Shown piece after piece: positions 34,390-46,350 of a stretch of DNA of 64,000 nt. Every line of letters begins with the position of its first letter. The stretch's first letter is position 1. Source of the stretch: Pseudisothecium myosuroides (Eukaryota; Streptophyta; Bryopsida; Hypnales; Lembophyllaceae). Where the stretch lies: positions 5,828,001 through 5,892,000 of the forward strand of contig OX637297.1 in assembly GCA_951799445.1 (NCBI GenBank), in the 5' to 3' direction. The notes beneath the pieces are model-generated. The model did no database searches, was not told where the DNA came from, and saw only the letters and a list, made by a program, of their open reading frames with translations. A program made the translations under genes and the position numbers.

Positions 34390-36267
34390 TTGGAAAGAGT
34401 GACAGCACCCTGGAAAGTGATGGTGAAGGCGGAAGGTAGTGGGGTTGCCCAGCTAAAGATCAAGAGCATTTATCCAGTTATCTCAAAGGATGAGGAAGGA
34501 TGGAAGCAACTGGAGGAGGATTTGGGGCAGCTCGAATGTGTTGGATTTCTACGTCGACCCTGGAGTTTGAAGGATGAGGAGATGATCCAGGAGCTGACAA
34601 AGGAACAGTCGAATGAATGGGCCAAGACCTCTTGAGTGCTCCCCGGCGAATGGACCCTCAAAATCTAGAAACGGGTGTACAATTTTTTGCGCTCAGGAGA
34701 AGGGTTGGCTTCTCGAACTCACAAGTTTGCGAAGGGCAAGTTCACCAATCCCCCTCATCATAAGGATGGCTACGTAGTAGCTGATTGCAAGGCCGTGAGG
34801 GACAGGAGGATGTTAGAATTTTTAGTTCCGATCCTATATCCGGAAAGACCGAACCAGATTACAGTGACTTGGGTCAACACTATCTTCGACGCTCTGAGCG
34901 AAGAAAGGAAAGTGTTTTGGGGAGGAATCGTGAAGAACATAGTGGGAAAGATGGTCACATCGCTGGGAAATACCAAGGCAACCCCCATAGGTCCCTTCCT
35001 CTTCCATCTGTATGACTACCTAGAGATGCTTAGGAGTTAGGAGAGAATAATTTACAAGGCTGCGACCACCCTCTTAAAATAAAATATTACTCCACCACGG
35101 GAACGGGAGAACAAGGATAGAAAGAGAGGGCATGATGAGGAATCCGGGAGGGGCTCATCAAAGAGGAGAAGGAAGTCGTTAGAGAAAATCCCAGCCTCGG
35201 TCAAGAAAAAAGGACCCAAGAGTGATAGAAAGGAATCCCCGGAACCGGAAGTCCAACGGGATGATCCACTGGGGAGGATTATTGAGGATCTTGGGAAGGT
35301 CTAAGAAGAGCTAGACATTGAGAGAGGTGCAGTTAGGAATGTTTGTGGACTGCTTGGTGGGATCAAGATGTCTGAGCTCGCAAAGAAGGTAGAGGGTTTA
35401 CTCCGGGATAATGAGTCCCGGAAGTGGAAAACCCGGGTCAGGGAATTGATCGATAGGAACCAAGAACTCTTCTAGAAGTTGAAGAAGAGTTTGGAGGGGA
35501 GTAAGAAAGCTCTCTTCAAAATCAAAGGAGACACCCCGCAGGATCCGGGTTTTTGTGGGACATTCCAGGAATGTATTAAACAAGGCCAAGTTGTTTGACA
35601 AAGAAATCCACAAAGCCGGATCGGAAGCAGCAACCAAGGCAGTTATGGTTCTAGCCGAGCACTCGGGGGTGATCGAGAAGCTAATGTACAAAATTTGAGA
35701 TGTTCTCTAGCAATCGGGAGAGTTTCAAGGTTCTGGAAAGGTACCATGTCACCTCCCACAAATGTGAAGCCGAAGGACAAAGCGGTGGATGAGAAGACGC
35801 CCGTCGAAGACCCTTCTAAGCGAAAATTAGAAGCAGGAGAAGGATCCGCACATGGATCCGGATCCAAAGAGAGGGTCCGGAAGACGGAATCCGAACTTGG
35901 GACACCACAGAGCAAGGGCTCTAAGCCTTCTCTGCATGCGCCTAGCATGACGAAGAAGAAAGTCACAGTTAAACAAGCTAGGGTGGTGTCCTCAGGGAAT
36001 TATCATTCGGAGGAAGATGAATCGCCAAGCAATTCAGCAAAGGAAAACAGCCAATTAGGATTTGGATCCAAATCCAAGTCACATCCGGACTCAGAATCCG
36101 AAGAAGAATCTGAACCAATGGCCATTTCTCCTTCGAGATTCCAGGGTAAGCCTCCAACACCATCAAAAGGAAAGACGGCAATAATAGGGAAGCCGTCAAC
36201 CAGTAGGAAACAGACACCTCGAAAAGGGGCTACCAAGCATGAGGAACCTTCTCCAAAGCGGACTTAA
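34390..36267 (+). pseudogene. Gag-like protein, unit B, with six or more in-frame stops
   Basis: The frame from about 34390 runs without a shift for over 1 kb but is cut by TGA 34633, TAG 34666, TAG 35038, TAA 35080, TAA 35302 and TAG 35473. Readable parts include LKIKSIYPVISKDEEGWKQL, KFTNPPHHKDGYVVADCKA, LEFLVPILYPERP, and PIGPFLFHLYDYLEML. These resemble gag-like proteins I know only from plant retroelement translations. A frame change near 35550 leads to NKAKLFDKEIHKAGSEAATK, homologous to unit A. The last 190 codons (35695-36267) are a charged Ser/Pro/Lys-rich tail (SHPDSESEEESEPMAISPS). The copy is dead. No pol genes accompany it. Confidence 0.55.
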
Positions 36268-37660
36268 AAGTAGATAGGAAGTTTCTTAGGTTAGACCTAG
36301 ACCAATAGGGCTAAAACCCAAGTTTTTGATAGGTAGAAAGCTACTATCCAGCTGCTTTAAGCTGGATGCATCTGGACTTCACTTTCCGGGTTTTTAAGAT
36401 CCGAGATCCAAATTTTGTGGATCAGATGGTATAGTAGGAAAGTCAACATAAGAAGATAAGGAATGACAGCTGTCATTCTCTAGTCCTCTGATTTTGTTCT
36501 CTAGGGCCTTTTAGGGTTCCTGGGGGTTTGTATTTAGGGGCTGACTTTGGTTTGAAGCCCGGGTATTCTTTCTTGTAATTTTCAACATTTGGTAAAATAT
36601 TCAGATTTCCACTTCCTAAGCGTTGGTCTGAAAAGTTTCAATTCTGGGTTGGTATGCCGGCAATGCTAGGACCATTGTTTAGTGCGGGTAGCTAGTTTGC
36701 TGGTGTTAGGGTGAAGGAAGAGTCCTCCGGATTCTGTTTGGATCTGGTTCTGAGAGTATGAGGAGTTGGTTGTGAGACTTTGTGTACCAGGAAGAAGTTC
36801 TAACCTACAACTGTTTCTTGGATATCTTCTGAGTGGGAAAGCCGTTCCTAGATTAGGTGTATCCTAGAGAGTAGTAGGATACATGCTAATTGAAGTTCTG
36901 ATGAGATTGTACTATAGCCGGGAAAAGGAAATGGGAAAGTAGTTAGGATCTCTTAGTTATCAGGTTGCCATTTCCGACTCGTAGAATTGCTTCTGAATAG
37001 ATCTGTCGTTGTAGTAAGTGAGGATTATGGGGTTTTTTTTAATGACCTGCTAGTCCGGATTGACCTCCGGTCCAGTTGTGAGGAAAAACTCGTATCCGGG
37101 TTTTTATGTCGTTTGTATTTTCTTTGAGTGGAACTTCAGTCACTTTAATCTCGTGAAGGGTAGGATATACATTTTCTTCCTTAAACCCAAGAGCGGACCC
37201 CTCTGATATAAAGGTTAAACTATTGAATTGGTTACTTTGGTTACCAGATTCTGATTTGGAAGAGGCACAGGATAACGACACTTCTTCCGAATCCGCATCC
37301 GCCCAGTCGGATACTAAGTTATCGATACAGATAAGGAGAGGTACAGGATCATGACACTCTTCTATGTCGAATTGTAATACGATGTTGTATGAGTTGAGAG
37401 GGAGAAGGTTTAGGAATATGGATAAGGAATTGCAGTTTCCGATTTTTAGTTCCAGATTCTTTTGTCTTAGGTTTGTGTTTCGCATCCTGTTCCGATAATT
37501 TTGAGGAAACTACAAGTAAAATCCTTTGGGAACAATACATGAGTCATTTAAGGTGTTTAACAACATTTCAACACCAAAAGAGAGATTTGTGCTTTTTTAT
37601 GTTACGACAATATACTTTGAAACGTACACTTACAGAATGTTGGTCTTCTAATTTGCAGGT
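36268..37660 (+). repeat. LTR-like noncoding region, unit B
   Basis: Follows gag-like unit B as the similar region follows unit A. TATTTAGGGG (36531) could be a TATA-like element. GACCTGCTAGTCCGGATTG and CAGTTGTGAGG (about 37040-37085) match unit A's block near 31163. Long-terminal-repeat identity is inferred from position and similarity only. Confidence 0.4.
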
Positions 37661-37667
37661 ATCAGTT

Positions 37668-40516
37668 ATGAGTTCCTCTGAGATTTCAGCTAACTTTATG
37701 GAGTTTTTAGACGACGAAAATCCTGCGGTTCAAGGTGTGAATGTCGAAATTCCGGAATGTGAAGGAATTCCACATCATCTGTGGAATACTAGGACCGTGA
37801 CTTTGTACAACGATGGGGGTGTTCTTGTTGGTAAAGGTACTTGCCACAACATCAATTCAGACCTCGTGCTTGGTGCAAATGGTCCTCTCGGCGATACCCA
37901 CATTGCAATGCACATTATTAGGACATATTCTGAAGTGGACATTCCAGAGGAGAAGATTTACTATTTGGTGGCTTAGCCCATTGACAAGGTCCATTGCTCC
38001 GGGGCAAGTCCTTACGACCATGAAGTTCGGGATAATTTCATATCTCAGCAAGCCCTTCTTTTAAATCCTCTGCCCCTAACATCTGCCCGGCCTTATACAA
38101 GTCTATTTAGGAATCCACCTCGCATGACAGCCTTCAAATACAAAAAACTCCTCACTCAAGAGTCCATCAACTCCGTCTCTAGCAAAGTCTGCTGCAGCAA
38201 AAACTATGTTCAACCGTTTCCAAGGGAGAAAATTTGAGCCTTCCGCGAATGCATGTACTAGAACTCTTCATTTAAGTTCAGGTCCCACATGAAGACCGAT
38301 GTACATAGATCAATTCATTTTGATGCATGTGGGAGGAAGATGGTGACCATTGAAAGCATTAGTGTGTGCATGCAAGTGTGGATGCATATTTCTGCTGTCT
38401 CGAAGGCCACATTCTACCGTTACCTGAAATATTGGAAGGACAATTGAGAGGCGTGTCCCCACGGTAATACGGGATTGGTGAAGCCAAGGAAGCATACTGA
38501 ACAAGCTATGACAACGTTAAAGTGCATCCTCAACAAGGAGGTGGATCACATGCCACATCGTACCCGAGCTTTGAAGTCAGGGGACAAAGTCGTCTCCATG
38601 TGTCTCCCCGCTACCTTTCAATGGAAGGGTCAAATGAAAGAAATCAACGAAGTGAATGCGGCCTTCAGATTGTCAGACATTTCAACTTCAAACTTGAGCA
38701 AGATTAGGTCCTCAAAGTTCCCGGAGTACGAGGTGAAGAAGCCTGGAGATAACTTTGCTTAGTGTTCGGAGTGTGATAGATTACAAGAGATTTGGAAGAG
38801 TTGTTTTACTGGATCTGAAAGTGCTTTGAAATGGTCGAGGAGGCTAGACAGACACTTGGCTATTGCTCAGGTGCATAGGGAGCTGTATTATGCAAACCGT
38901 TACCAATTGCATAGTTTTCTACACGAGTGTTTGACAATCATGCATGACAAGATGGACCATTCCAAAACAACATCCTTGATCTTCTTTCACAAAGACTAAA
39001 AAACTTGATGGGCTCACAAAATTGTTTGTTGCTGTCACTGGCATGATTGCGCATGGTCATGCTGATGTTCGGTACGCGCATTATGGCTTGGAAATGTTTC
39101 CAAAAGATTCAAACTACACCATTGGCTCCATGGCAAAGTTATTGCGATGGAGTGGAATTGCCACCAAGGTCTTCTTCTTGGCAATTGTTTGTAGGGGCAA
39201 GGTTGACGAATTTGTCAAAGGCGCTTTTGAAGGGCGCAGAAATGTGTGAAGCCTCACTCCCCCCAATGCTGGAGAACTTAGTTCCAGCAATGCCTTTGCC
39301 ACCCATTTTGAATGTACAAATAGACAATGCCGCTGGGGACAACAAGAACAGATACATTTTTTGCTATTGGTCTCTACTGGTTGCAAACAAGATTTTCCGT
39401 AAAGTGTATGTGGAATTCATGATTGTGGACCGTCGTACTCATGACGACATTGATGCACTCTTTGGAAGATGGAGCATGTTGTTGAAGAAGGGAAATTTCC
39501 TTACAATTCCTGCACTTATGAAGTCGTTCATAGATGTGGAATCCATTCCTACTATCCTCTACCTTATAGAAGAAGTGCCTGATTTTAAGGCTTTCATTGC
39601 AGGCAAATTTTTGGCTGGCAGTTATATCATGATTAGGCACACAAAGCTCCACTAAGTAAAGTTCTACCTTCATTTGACCAATTGTCCTGTCATGAAGTAC
39701 AAATTGTTGTGCATTGACCTAGATTGGTTGCCCTTAGGCACAGGTGGCGGAATGAAATTGTAGCACAAGGATTTAGAGGAGCAAAGTTTATGGCCCCGTG
39801 GAGTACCACAGGCAGTTCTGCCAAGCCCCATGAAAGCTAAGGGAGACATTGTGAAGGGTATATCCGTATTTATTAAGTATTGGGAGAACTTGTACAACCA
39901 AGACCGCACTGGGGAATGCCGAAGACGACTAGAGCATATAGTGCACTATTGGCGTGATGTGAAGGTAGCACTTCAAGAACCACTACCTGACTCTATTGTC
40001 TTGAAGGATGGCTTCTGGCTGACTACTCGTGTTCAAGCGACTCTGGTCGATCAATTAGACAACGATGGAGAGGATTGTGAAGAGTTTAGGGAAGATGATG
40101 TGTACATCAGGCCATTAAGTGGTCACCCACAATTGTCCTTTAGGGTGGGTTGAGATCTCTTCGAAGTCTATTTTGTTGCGATTACTCTCGCGGAAAATGA
40201 CTTGCATCCAGTGTGGATTGCAAGGGCGTTGTCTAATCCTTTCTTCAATCTACTACATCCAAATTGCGTGCACATTCAATACTTCCGTCCAACAACAGTA
40301 GATGACGATATTCAAGGATTCTACACTAGATGGGACAGCAACAGAGGTCTACGTTGGGAGATTGATGCAAAGGATTTGCCACTTTGGCAGCACACGGATG
40401 CTGTTATGACAGCGTGGAAATCTAGGACCCAGAAAGATATCACACACTACAAGATAAAGATTTCTCTTGCTCAAATTGAAATCATCAAGCAGAGTTTGGC
40501 TGCAAATCCTTAGTCT
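37668..40516 (+). pseudogene. DUF7869-type transposon protein, decayed
   Basis: It begins with ATG at 37668 after a possible splice acceptor (TTTGCAG). Recognisable segments in order: KMVTIESISVCMQVWMHISA; VKPRKHTEQAMTTLKCILNK; DKMDHSKT; AVTGMIAHGHADVRYAHYGL; LNVQIDNAAGDNKNRYIFCY; FMIVDRRTHDDIDALFGRWS; LIEEVPDFKAF; DGFWLTTRVQ; CVHIQYFRPTTVDDDIQGFY. These follow the order I recall for plant DUF7869 proteins linked to DNA transposons. The second half keeps one frame but has stops: TAA (39653, where Gln is expected), TAG (about 39761, where Trp is expected in IKLW), TGA (40151, where Arg is expected in VGRDL). Frame changes occur near 38200 and 39160. Not functional. Confidence 0.65.
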
Positions 40517-41358
40517 TAAGCACAACGGTGGTTGGTGAGAAGCTCCCTATGTTCTTAGGTCTATATGATAGTGTATTATTTGTCATTTATATGCCTACAG
40601 TATGCTTTTGCGTATATGTAGAAGACATCATTTTGTGTTCTCATGAATGTGGGCATCTGAATTTTGTTTTCTCAAACGGTTAACAATTCATTTCCATGAA
40701 TAAAACTCATAAATATAGATTTCTAGTGGATAATACATGTTTTGGTGACGCATTTTTCATATTCATATCGGACGTGCAATTTAAATATCATATTAAAGTA
40801 TAAATTGCTATTGCATTTTATTTTTACTTTGTTTTTTGAACATGTGTAATGTTTGACGTGGAACATAACAACATTTGTTAGAAGACGTTCATTGTTTATA
40901 TGACTCCCATTTTAATGGAAATTGCTACTTTAGACCAATTAATTGAGTGATTTTTGAGCTAAAGTAGAGCCCATGCAATTCACTAGTTGTGCCTTCAAAT
41001 ACATAAGTCTATTTTGAGAGGGTGGCCACCCTCCACTTTAATGAATATAATGTTTACTATAAGGTATGTCAATTAGTGAATAGGCTTTTGAGAACTTGGA
41101 GCATTTCTAGGAGAGCCCAACTTGAGCATGCCAAGGTGTAACACACCTAGAGATTCCACTAATTTGTAGTTGCAGAGGACATCTAAAGATGATGTAATAT
41201 AACAATCTCAATCAACGTGCTTTATAAGTAATCTTCATTTTGAAATTGTTTCTACTAAAATTTCATTGTTATTGTGATTGCATTTGTTTTAGAAAATACA
41301 ATTGTGACTTGTAGACTAACAACTACAGATCTTGCTCATATCCCTAGTCAAAACTCTG
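40517..41358. other. AT-rich noncoding DNA
   Basis: No gene seen between the DUF7869 remnant and the first hairpin MITE. Confidence 0.35.
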
Positions 41359-41580
41359 CACTACAAGAGAAAGGGGTATTTTAAGTGAGTTTTTACATAT
41401 AGTTCTAGACACATGATTTTAAGTAATGACCTTTAAGGAGATTTTCAGCAAAATTTTATTTAAAATACATGTGTTTTAAATAAAATTTTGCTGAAAATCT
41501 CCTTAAAGGTCATTACTTAAAATCATGTGTCTAGGACTATACGTAAAAACTCACTTAAAACACCCCTTTCTTATGTAGTG
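41359..41580. mobile_element. CACTA hairpin MITE, copy 1, with 3-bp target duplication
   Basis: A 222-base element starting CACTACAAGAGAAAGGGGT and ending TAGTG, flanked by CTG on both sides (41356-41358 and 41581-41583). It is nearly a perfect palindrome about ACATGT (41469), so a transcript would fold into one long hairpin. It contains repeated TTTTAAGT/ACTTAAAA words, likely subterminal motifs. A second copy of equal length lies at 46129. Confidence 0.9.
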
Positions 41581-42281
41581 CTGACAAGCTATTTTTCCCC
41601 AGAAATAGGATATATATGTTGAAGATTGTCGTTACCTCATAACTAAACCAACACTGAGCATTTTATCATAAATACTAAAGGACTTCTAATTTGGTGTATC
41701 TTTTATTGAACTGAGTGAGTTCTTTGGAATTATTTTTGAAGTTGTATACACGTCTACACTGGAAGTTGATTACTGCTATAAGATATTTGTTGGTGAGAGG
41801 AGTCATCAATCCAAATAAAAAAGCCTCTCTATATTTCAGAATACTACAATTGGAGGGGTGCTTTTCAGCAAAACCTATCAATATGAAATTACTGAAAGAC
41901 CTGGAAGATTCGTAGAAGGTCATGGTGAAAAGGAGTTTTGGGTAAAGAACACTTTGGAAATGCTTTTTGGTCATGGGCAGGTTGTAGTGAATGACTTAAT
42001 CAGTTGCAAACCCTACCTCGTTCCTCCTAATTTCACTTTTTGAATTATTTGCCAATATTTAATGTGCAGCAAGGACTTTTTTAAATATTTTTCTGATTCT
42101 CGCATGCATTGTGTGGGGCCAATTGACTTTGCGAGGAGTCAAGGACCCAAATCAAGAGAATACTGTACTGTAGCTTCTTTGTCCTTTAAATGCTTATCGG
42201 TCGCAATGTGTTGGTAGGTGGCTGCCGTCGCCTTCTAGAGTTTAAGCTTAGATTTTACTCAGGGTTTTTGTTTGCACTGAG

Positions 42282-43038
42282 GTGGCTGTTGACGAAGGAT
42301 GAGGCGGTGGTGAAGTTGGACAAGACGCACTATTTCTTTACAATTTACGTGCCAAGCGTAATAGATCAAATGGCAAAGGAGACTGCGGAGGATAGTGGGA
42401 ATGAAGTGTTGAGCTATGGCGTGACATTCGCAATGGTGGGACACGAGCGGGAGCTGTGGGAGTTGGATGGGATTCTGGAGACATATGCCAACTTCTCGAA
42501 GCCGAAGCTTGTTAGGGGAGATTGACAAGAAGTTGTGCCAGGAGATGTTGTTTCTAGAGAGGGGAAGCAGGTATATTTTACGCCATGTCTGCATAAGCTC
42601 TTTCTTTTGTCGAATTTTAGTGATGTTTCGACTAACAAATGCAAACCTGTTTGCTGAAGTCTTACATCTTTAAGCAGTTTTTGTAGGTTTTCGGGTGCTT
42701 TCTTTAGTCCGAGTTTCTTATTTATGCTTCAAATAACTTATGCAACGCTCGTCGTTGATTGTGGTGATATGAAATTTGGCTTCATTTGAATTCTAGTTTT
42801 CATTAACACGATCGACCAAATTGCTTTGTTTGCAACCGTTAATACTAACCTTGTAGTCAATCATTATGTGTTTCGATGGTTGCAGGTGACGAAGGGCAAT
42901 CAAGCCGAGTTTTGGAGAACCATGGTGTCGAATGTGGACAAGTACAACATTAGACTAGTAAAGAGCATGGCCATGGGTACGGGGAATTTGATCAAGGGCA
43001 TCTTCATGGTCCGAGACTTCACGGTGGCCTACCCTAAG
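42282..43038 (+). pseudogene. ERD7/senescence-dehydration-associated gene fragment with premature TGA
   Basis: Two exons, 42282-42570 and 42886-43038, joined by a 315-base GT/AG intron in phase 0. The first reads WLLTKDEAVVKLDKTHYFF, then EVLSYGVTFA and ELDGILETYANFSKPKL; the second reads EFWRTMVSNVDKY and MAMGTGNLIKGIF. These match the plant Senescence-domain (PF06911, ERD7-type) pattern WPLAKDEA.VKLD..HYFF, YW.TLAPNV..Y and GSG.LIKGI. A TGA at 42523-42525 stops the frame before the intron although the frame stays open on both sides. I found no convincing N-terminal or C-terminal exons. ERD7-type proteins are stress-induced and lipid-binding. This is a fragment or a decayed gene. Confidence 0.6.
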
Positions 43039-43039
43039 G

Positions 43040-45188
43040 TTGGTGATTAAAAATTGATTTTTAGAGTATCTTTGAATCAGTAACTTATTTGAATATTAGA
43101 TGTATGTAACTCAAGAAGCAGATCCCTACACACTTTGATGGTTGTGTTAACCCTTGTCATAAGGTGTGGATTTGCAATTATAAAATGAAAGTCTGGAATG
43201 TTAGCTTATTGTTGTAGCGTAGCTCTCTTGTACTTGGTTGGAGTGAATGCTACCTGAAGTTTGATGTTTTTGACAGTTTTCTTTTATCTTTGATTGCATG
43301 CATCCTTAGATGTATGAGGGTGTAGAAGAATCTATGTTCAACTGTTATTAGCGAGCAGATCAAACCACCGTGTAGAGTTTTCCTACATTCTTGACATTGC
43401 TTGTTCTCGCTGGGCTTGCTTATCCGGTCCCTGTTTTTGCGTAAGCCACCACCATTGTTGCATACACTTACATGACCTTGCCTGGTACTTGACTCTGTCA
43501 AGTAATTATGGTGTCATGGATATGCGCTTGTATTTCTTGAATACGCTCCATTTTGCTGATATATTGTCTCTACCAAGTGTGAGTTTTGGTACTGGGTTCT
43601 AGAGATTGACTGTTCTTGGAGTTTTCTCTTCTTTCTTATTTTATGATTTTCTTGTGTGGAGTATGTGCAAAAATATGCAATTGGTGTTTGCACTGTGCCT
43701 CTCAAGGTTTGCAAAACTCCTATTCTTTTAACTCGTTCGAAGAAGATTGCCTTCCGTTTGTTTCATGCAGTTGGCACTTTGGGACTATGGTGCTTATGGG
43801 TTTATTTATTGTTGGGTTTTTTTATATGCTAGGCAAGGATTGTGAGCAAAGTAATTAACAGAATGAAAGACTCCATTCCAAGGTTTTCTGGTAGGAGCGC
43901 GCATGCAAGTCTCTGCTTCAATTTTGTGATGACTTCAGGGATTTTAGTATTGCCTCGAAGGTTATGTAGGTTTCAAGACGAGACATTTGTAGCGGGAATC
44001 TGGAATCATCTATGAATTGCTGAAAGGCCTGGCCCTAAAGCATTAAAGAAGTGGGTCAAAGGCACTTGCAGGATATGGTACAATCTTGATCTCTTTCCTA
44101 CTGCATGTTTTCAACATATTCATGAATTCTTATAGATTTGTTGTGGTATTTATGAGATCTGTTGTATCCAATCTTATTTTGCGTTGACCCTCACATTTCA
44201 TTGCACATAGGCTATAGACTTATGTCAGAATTATTTGTCTCCTTATGCAGGTGTAGAGGCACAATATTTACAAGAAAAGGTTGGATTCCCATGGAAAAGC
44301 CATTGATGCCCTTAACCGGATGCCATCAACGCCCCCAAGGTGAGTCGCTGAATTTACGTCCCCAATGTAGGCAAGGAAAGATGTCAAAATTTGTCTGCCT
44401 TGACTTTGAATGTGCTGATAAATAGTGGATTAAGGTGTGCGTCCATCTTTCAAGCTGAGATAATTTCTGCTTAGAAATTTGTTGCATTTGTGAATAATCC
44501 TAATTAAGAATTTGAAACACAGGTACAAAAGCTGTTGCAAAGGCATGGTGGATGGCTTGAGCACAATGAAATCTATTGTAGCTCTTGTTTTGGCGCAGAA
44601 TCTGTAAGCTTAGCATTCCATGTCTCTTCCATACATCTAATATCAATTTTTGATTGTTTGAAAGGGTGAAATGTATATCAATTTCCATCTCAAGACATGG
44701 CCATGGAAATAGACTTTAGGGTCCTCATCATGAGTGAAGATGAAGTGATCAATTGAAAATATAACACACTAGGAAAGGAATGTCCCGAGTCTGTCCCAAG
44801 AAAATATGTCATAGCGTGACAAAAAGTAGGGTGTGTCTATAGTCTGATGATGAATGATGTAACTCATGTGCAGAGGCACAAGAAGCTTATCGAAAAAAGG
44901 GGTGGGCCATGACTAGTGTGGACCTAATTGATTAGGTTGATATTTAGCCTCTTTTATTTTGGTGCTTATTGGATTACATTTTTTTACCTCTTTAATGGCG
45001 ATTCCATATCAATATGGGTCCGTATATTTCATGTTTTTGCCAACTATTAATATGGTGATTACTTCAGTATGTATTCAAAAAATTCAAATTAGTTTCAAAA
45101 AGTCAAGGAATTATGTATTGAAAGGACGACATCTAGTCGTTAAAGAAGAGTATATTAATGCAAATCCACGCTTTTCAATATGCATTTT
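43040..45188. other. Unassigned region downstream of the ERD7-like exons
   Basis: Several GT/AG-bounded short open stretches occur (for example near 43836 and 44252, reading HNIYKKRLDSHGKAIDAL), which could be exons of the same or another gene. None is recognised and frames do not join clearly. Confidence 0.2.
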
Positions 45189-45189
45189 T

Positions 45190-45415
45190 TGACTCAAATT
45201 TCCACTTAAAAGACCTCCTTTCTCTTTAATGAGAATGGTATATTTAAAAGACGTGGTAGGAAGTGTTTAAAAGACAAGTTTGTGACTTTTAGTATTGTCT
45301 TTCAAGGCGCATCCTATACACAACATTTTAAGTAAAAATTACTTAAAAGACTTACACTTTAAGTATGCATTTTGTGACTAAAAAAACACTTAAAACACCC
45401 CTTCCTCTAGTAGTG
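45190..45415. mobile_element. Right-end fragment of a CACTA-family element
   Basis: It ends CACCCCTTCCTCTAGTAGTG and contains repeated TTAAAAGAC/ACTTAAAA words plus CCTATACACAACATTTTAAG, like the terminus at 29449. An internal block (CCACTTAAAAGACCTCCTTT, 45200) resembles the end in the same direction, so the terminus may be duplicated. No left end was found. Confidence 0.5.
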
Positions 45416-46128
45416 GAACCTTATTGAACATAGGGACCTCATTTTCAATTTAATTTAGAACTTTTAATCTAAGTCAAAACTCCACAAGTTATTAATGGAT
45501 GAAGTATCCTATAATAGAAACCATTCAAACTTTAAGGTTTAATAACTTTTGACAAAAAAATTTGATTAAGATAAAATTGGCCTTTTTTGAAATGTGCAAA
45601 GAATATTCTAGATTTTAGAATAGCTTAATTTAAAATCAAACCAACTTGAATACCAAGGTTTAGGGCTAGAAGATTATTGTAGATCTTAAGAAAGAATATT
45701 CATATTAATACTTCAACCTGCAAAATCAAATTACTAAGAAATATTAAAAATATATTATTTTATCTATTGTTGGGAAGTCCATTTAGATGAATATAAAAAT
45801 GTTCAAATGAATTCTCAAAATTCAGAATTAAATTATGCTAACACAAATACAAATGTATATCTTAAATGATATGGTTTAAATTGGTTTTGTATTTAATTTG
45901 CATTAGAATTGTATTGAAACTAATAAAGTTTGTGTAAAAACTAATATAGTCTTGATACAAAACCATTTCTACCTAAATTTTCAAGATGTGCATTTGTGGA
46001 GAGTGCTAGTATAGGAATATAGTATTTATGAGCCTATGAGCCCAGGAATCTATATTAGAGATACATTCTTTGAAAATAGATGTCTATGTTATTGGTACCT
46101 ATGTTATAGATTCTCTCCATATTATAGT
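45416..46128. other. AT-rich noncoding DNA
   Basis: No gene seen. Confidence 0.35.
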
Positions 46129-46350
46129 CACTACAAGAGAAAGGGGTGTTTTAAGTGAGTTTTTAAGTATAGTCCTAGACACATGATTTTAAGTATTGAC
46201 CTTTAAGGAGATTTTCAGCAAAATTTAACTTAAAACACATGTGTTTTAAGTAAAATTTTGTTGAAAATCTCCTTAAAGGTCATTACTTAAAATCATGTGT
46301 CTAGGAATATACTTAAAAACTCATTTAAAAGACCCCTTTCTCTTATAGTG
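46129..46350. mobile_element. CACTA hairpin MITE, copy 2
   Basis: A 222-base near-palindrome, the same length as copy 1 and highly similar throughout (CACTACAAGAGAAAGGGGTG ... TCTTATAGTG). Flanking bases are AGT and ACT, so no direct target duplication is visible; the flank extends the palindrome instead. Confidence 0.88.

Noticed and set aside
30494..37660. Complete LTR retrotransposon with primer-binding site
   Set aside because: No methionine-tRNA primer site, no matched TG...CA LTR pair and no pol domain could be seen by eye.
829..43038. Nonstandard genetic code in which TAA/TAG or TGA are read as sense
   Set aside because: The intact DnaJ-TPR gene has no internal stops and ends in TAG, and the decayed frames contain all three stops. 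Mutation decay explains this better.
46129..46350. Perfect 3-bp target duplication for the second hairpin MITE
   Set aside because: The flanks are AGT and ACT, which are inverted rather than direct; only copy 1 has a clean CTG duplication.
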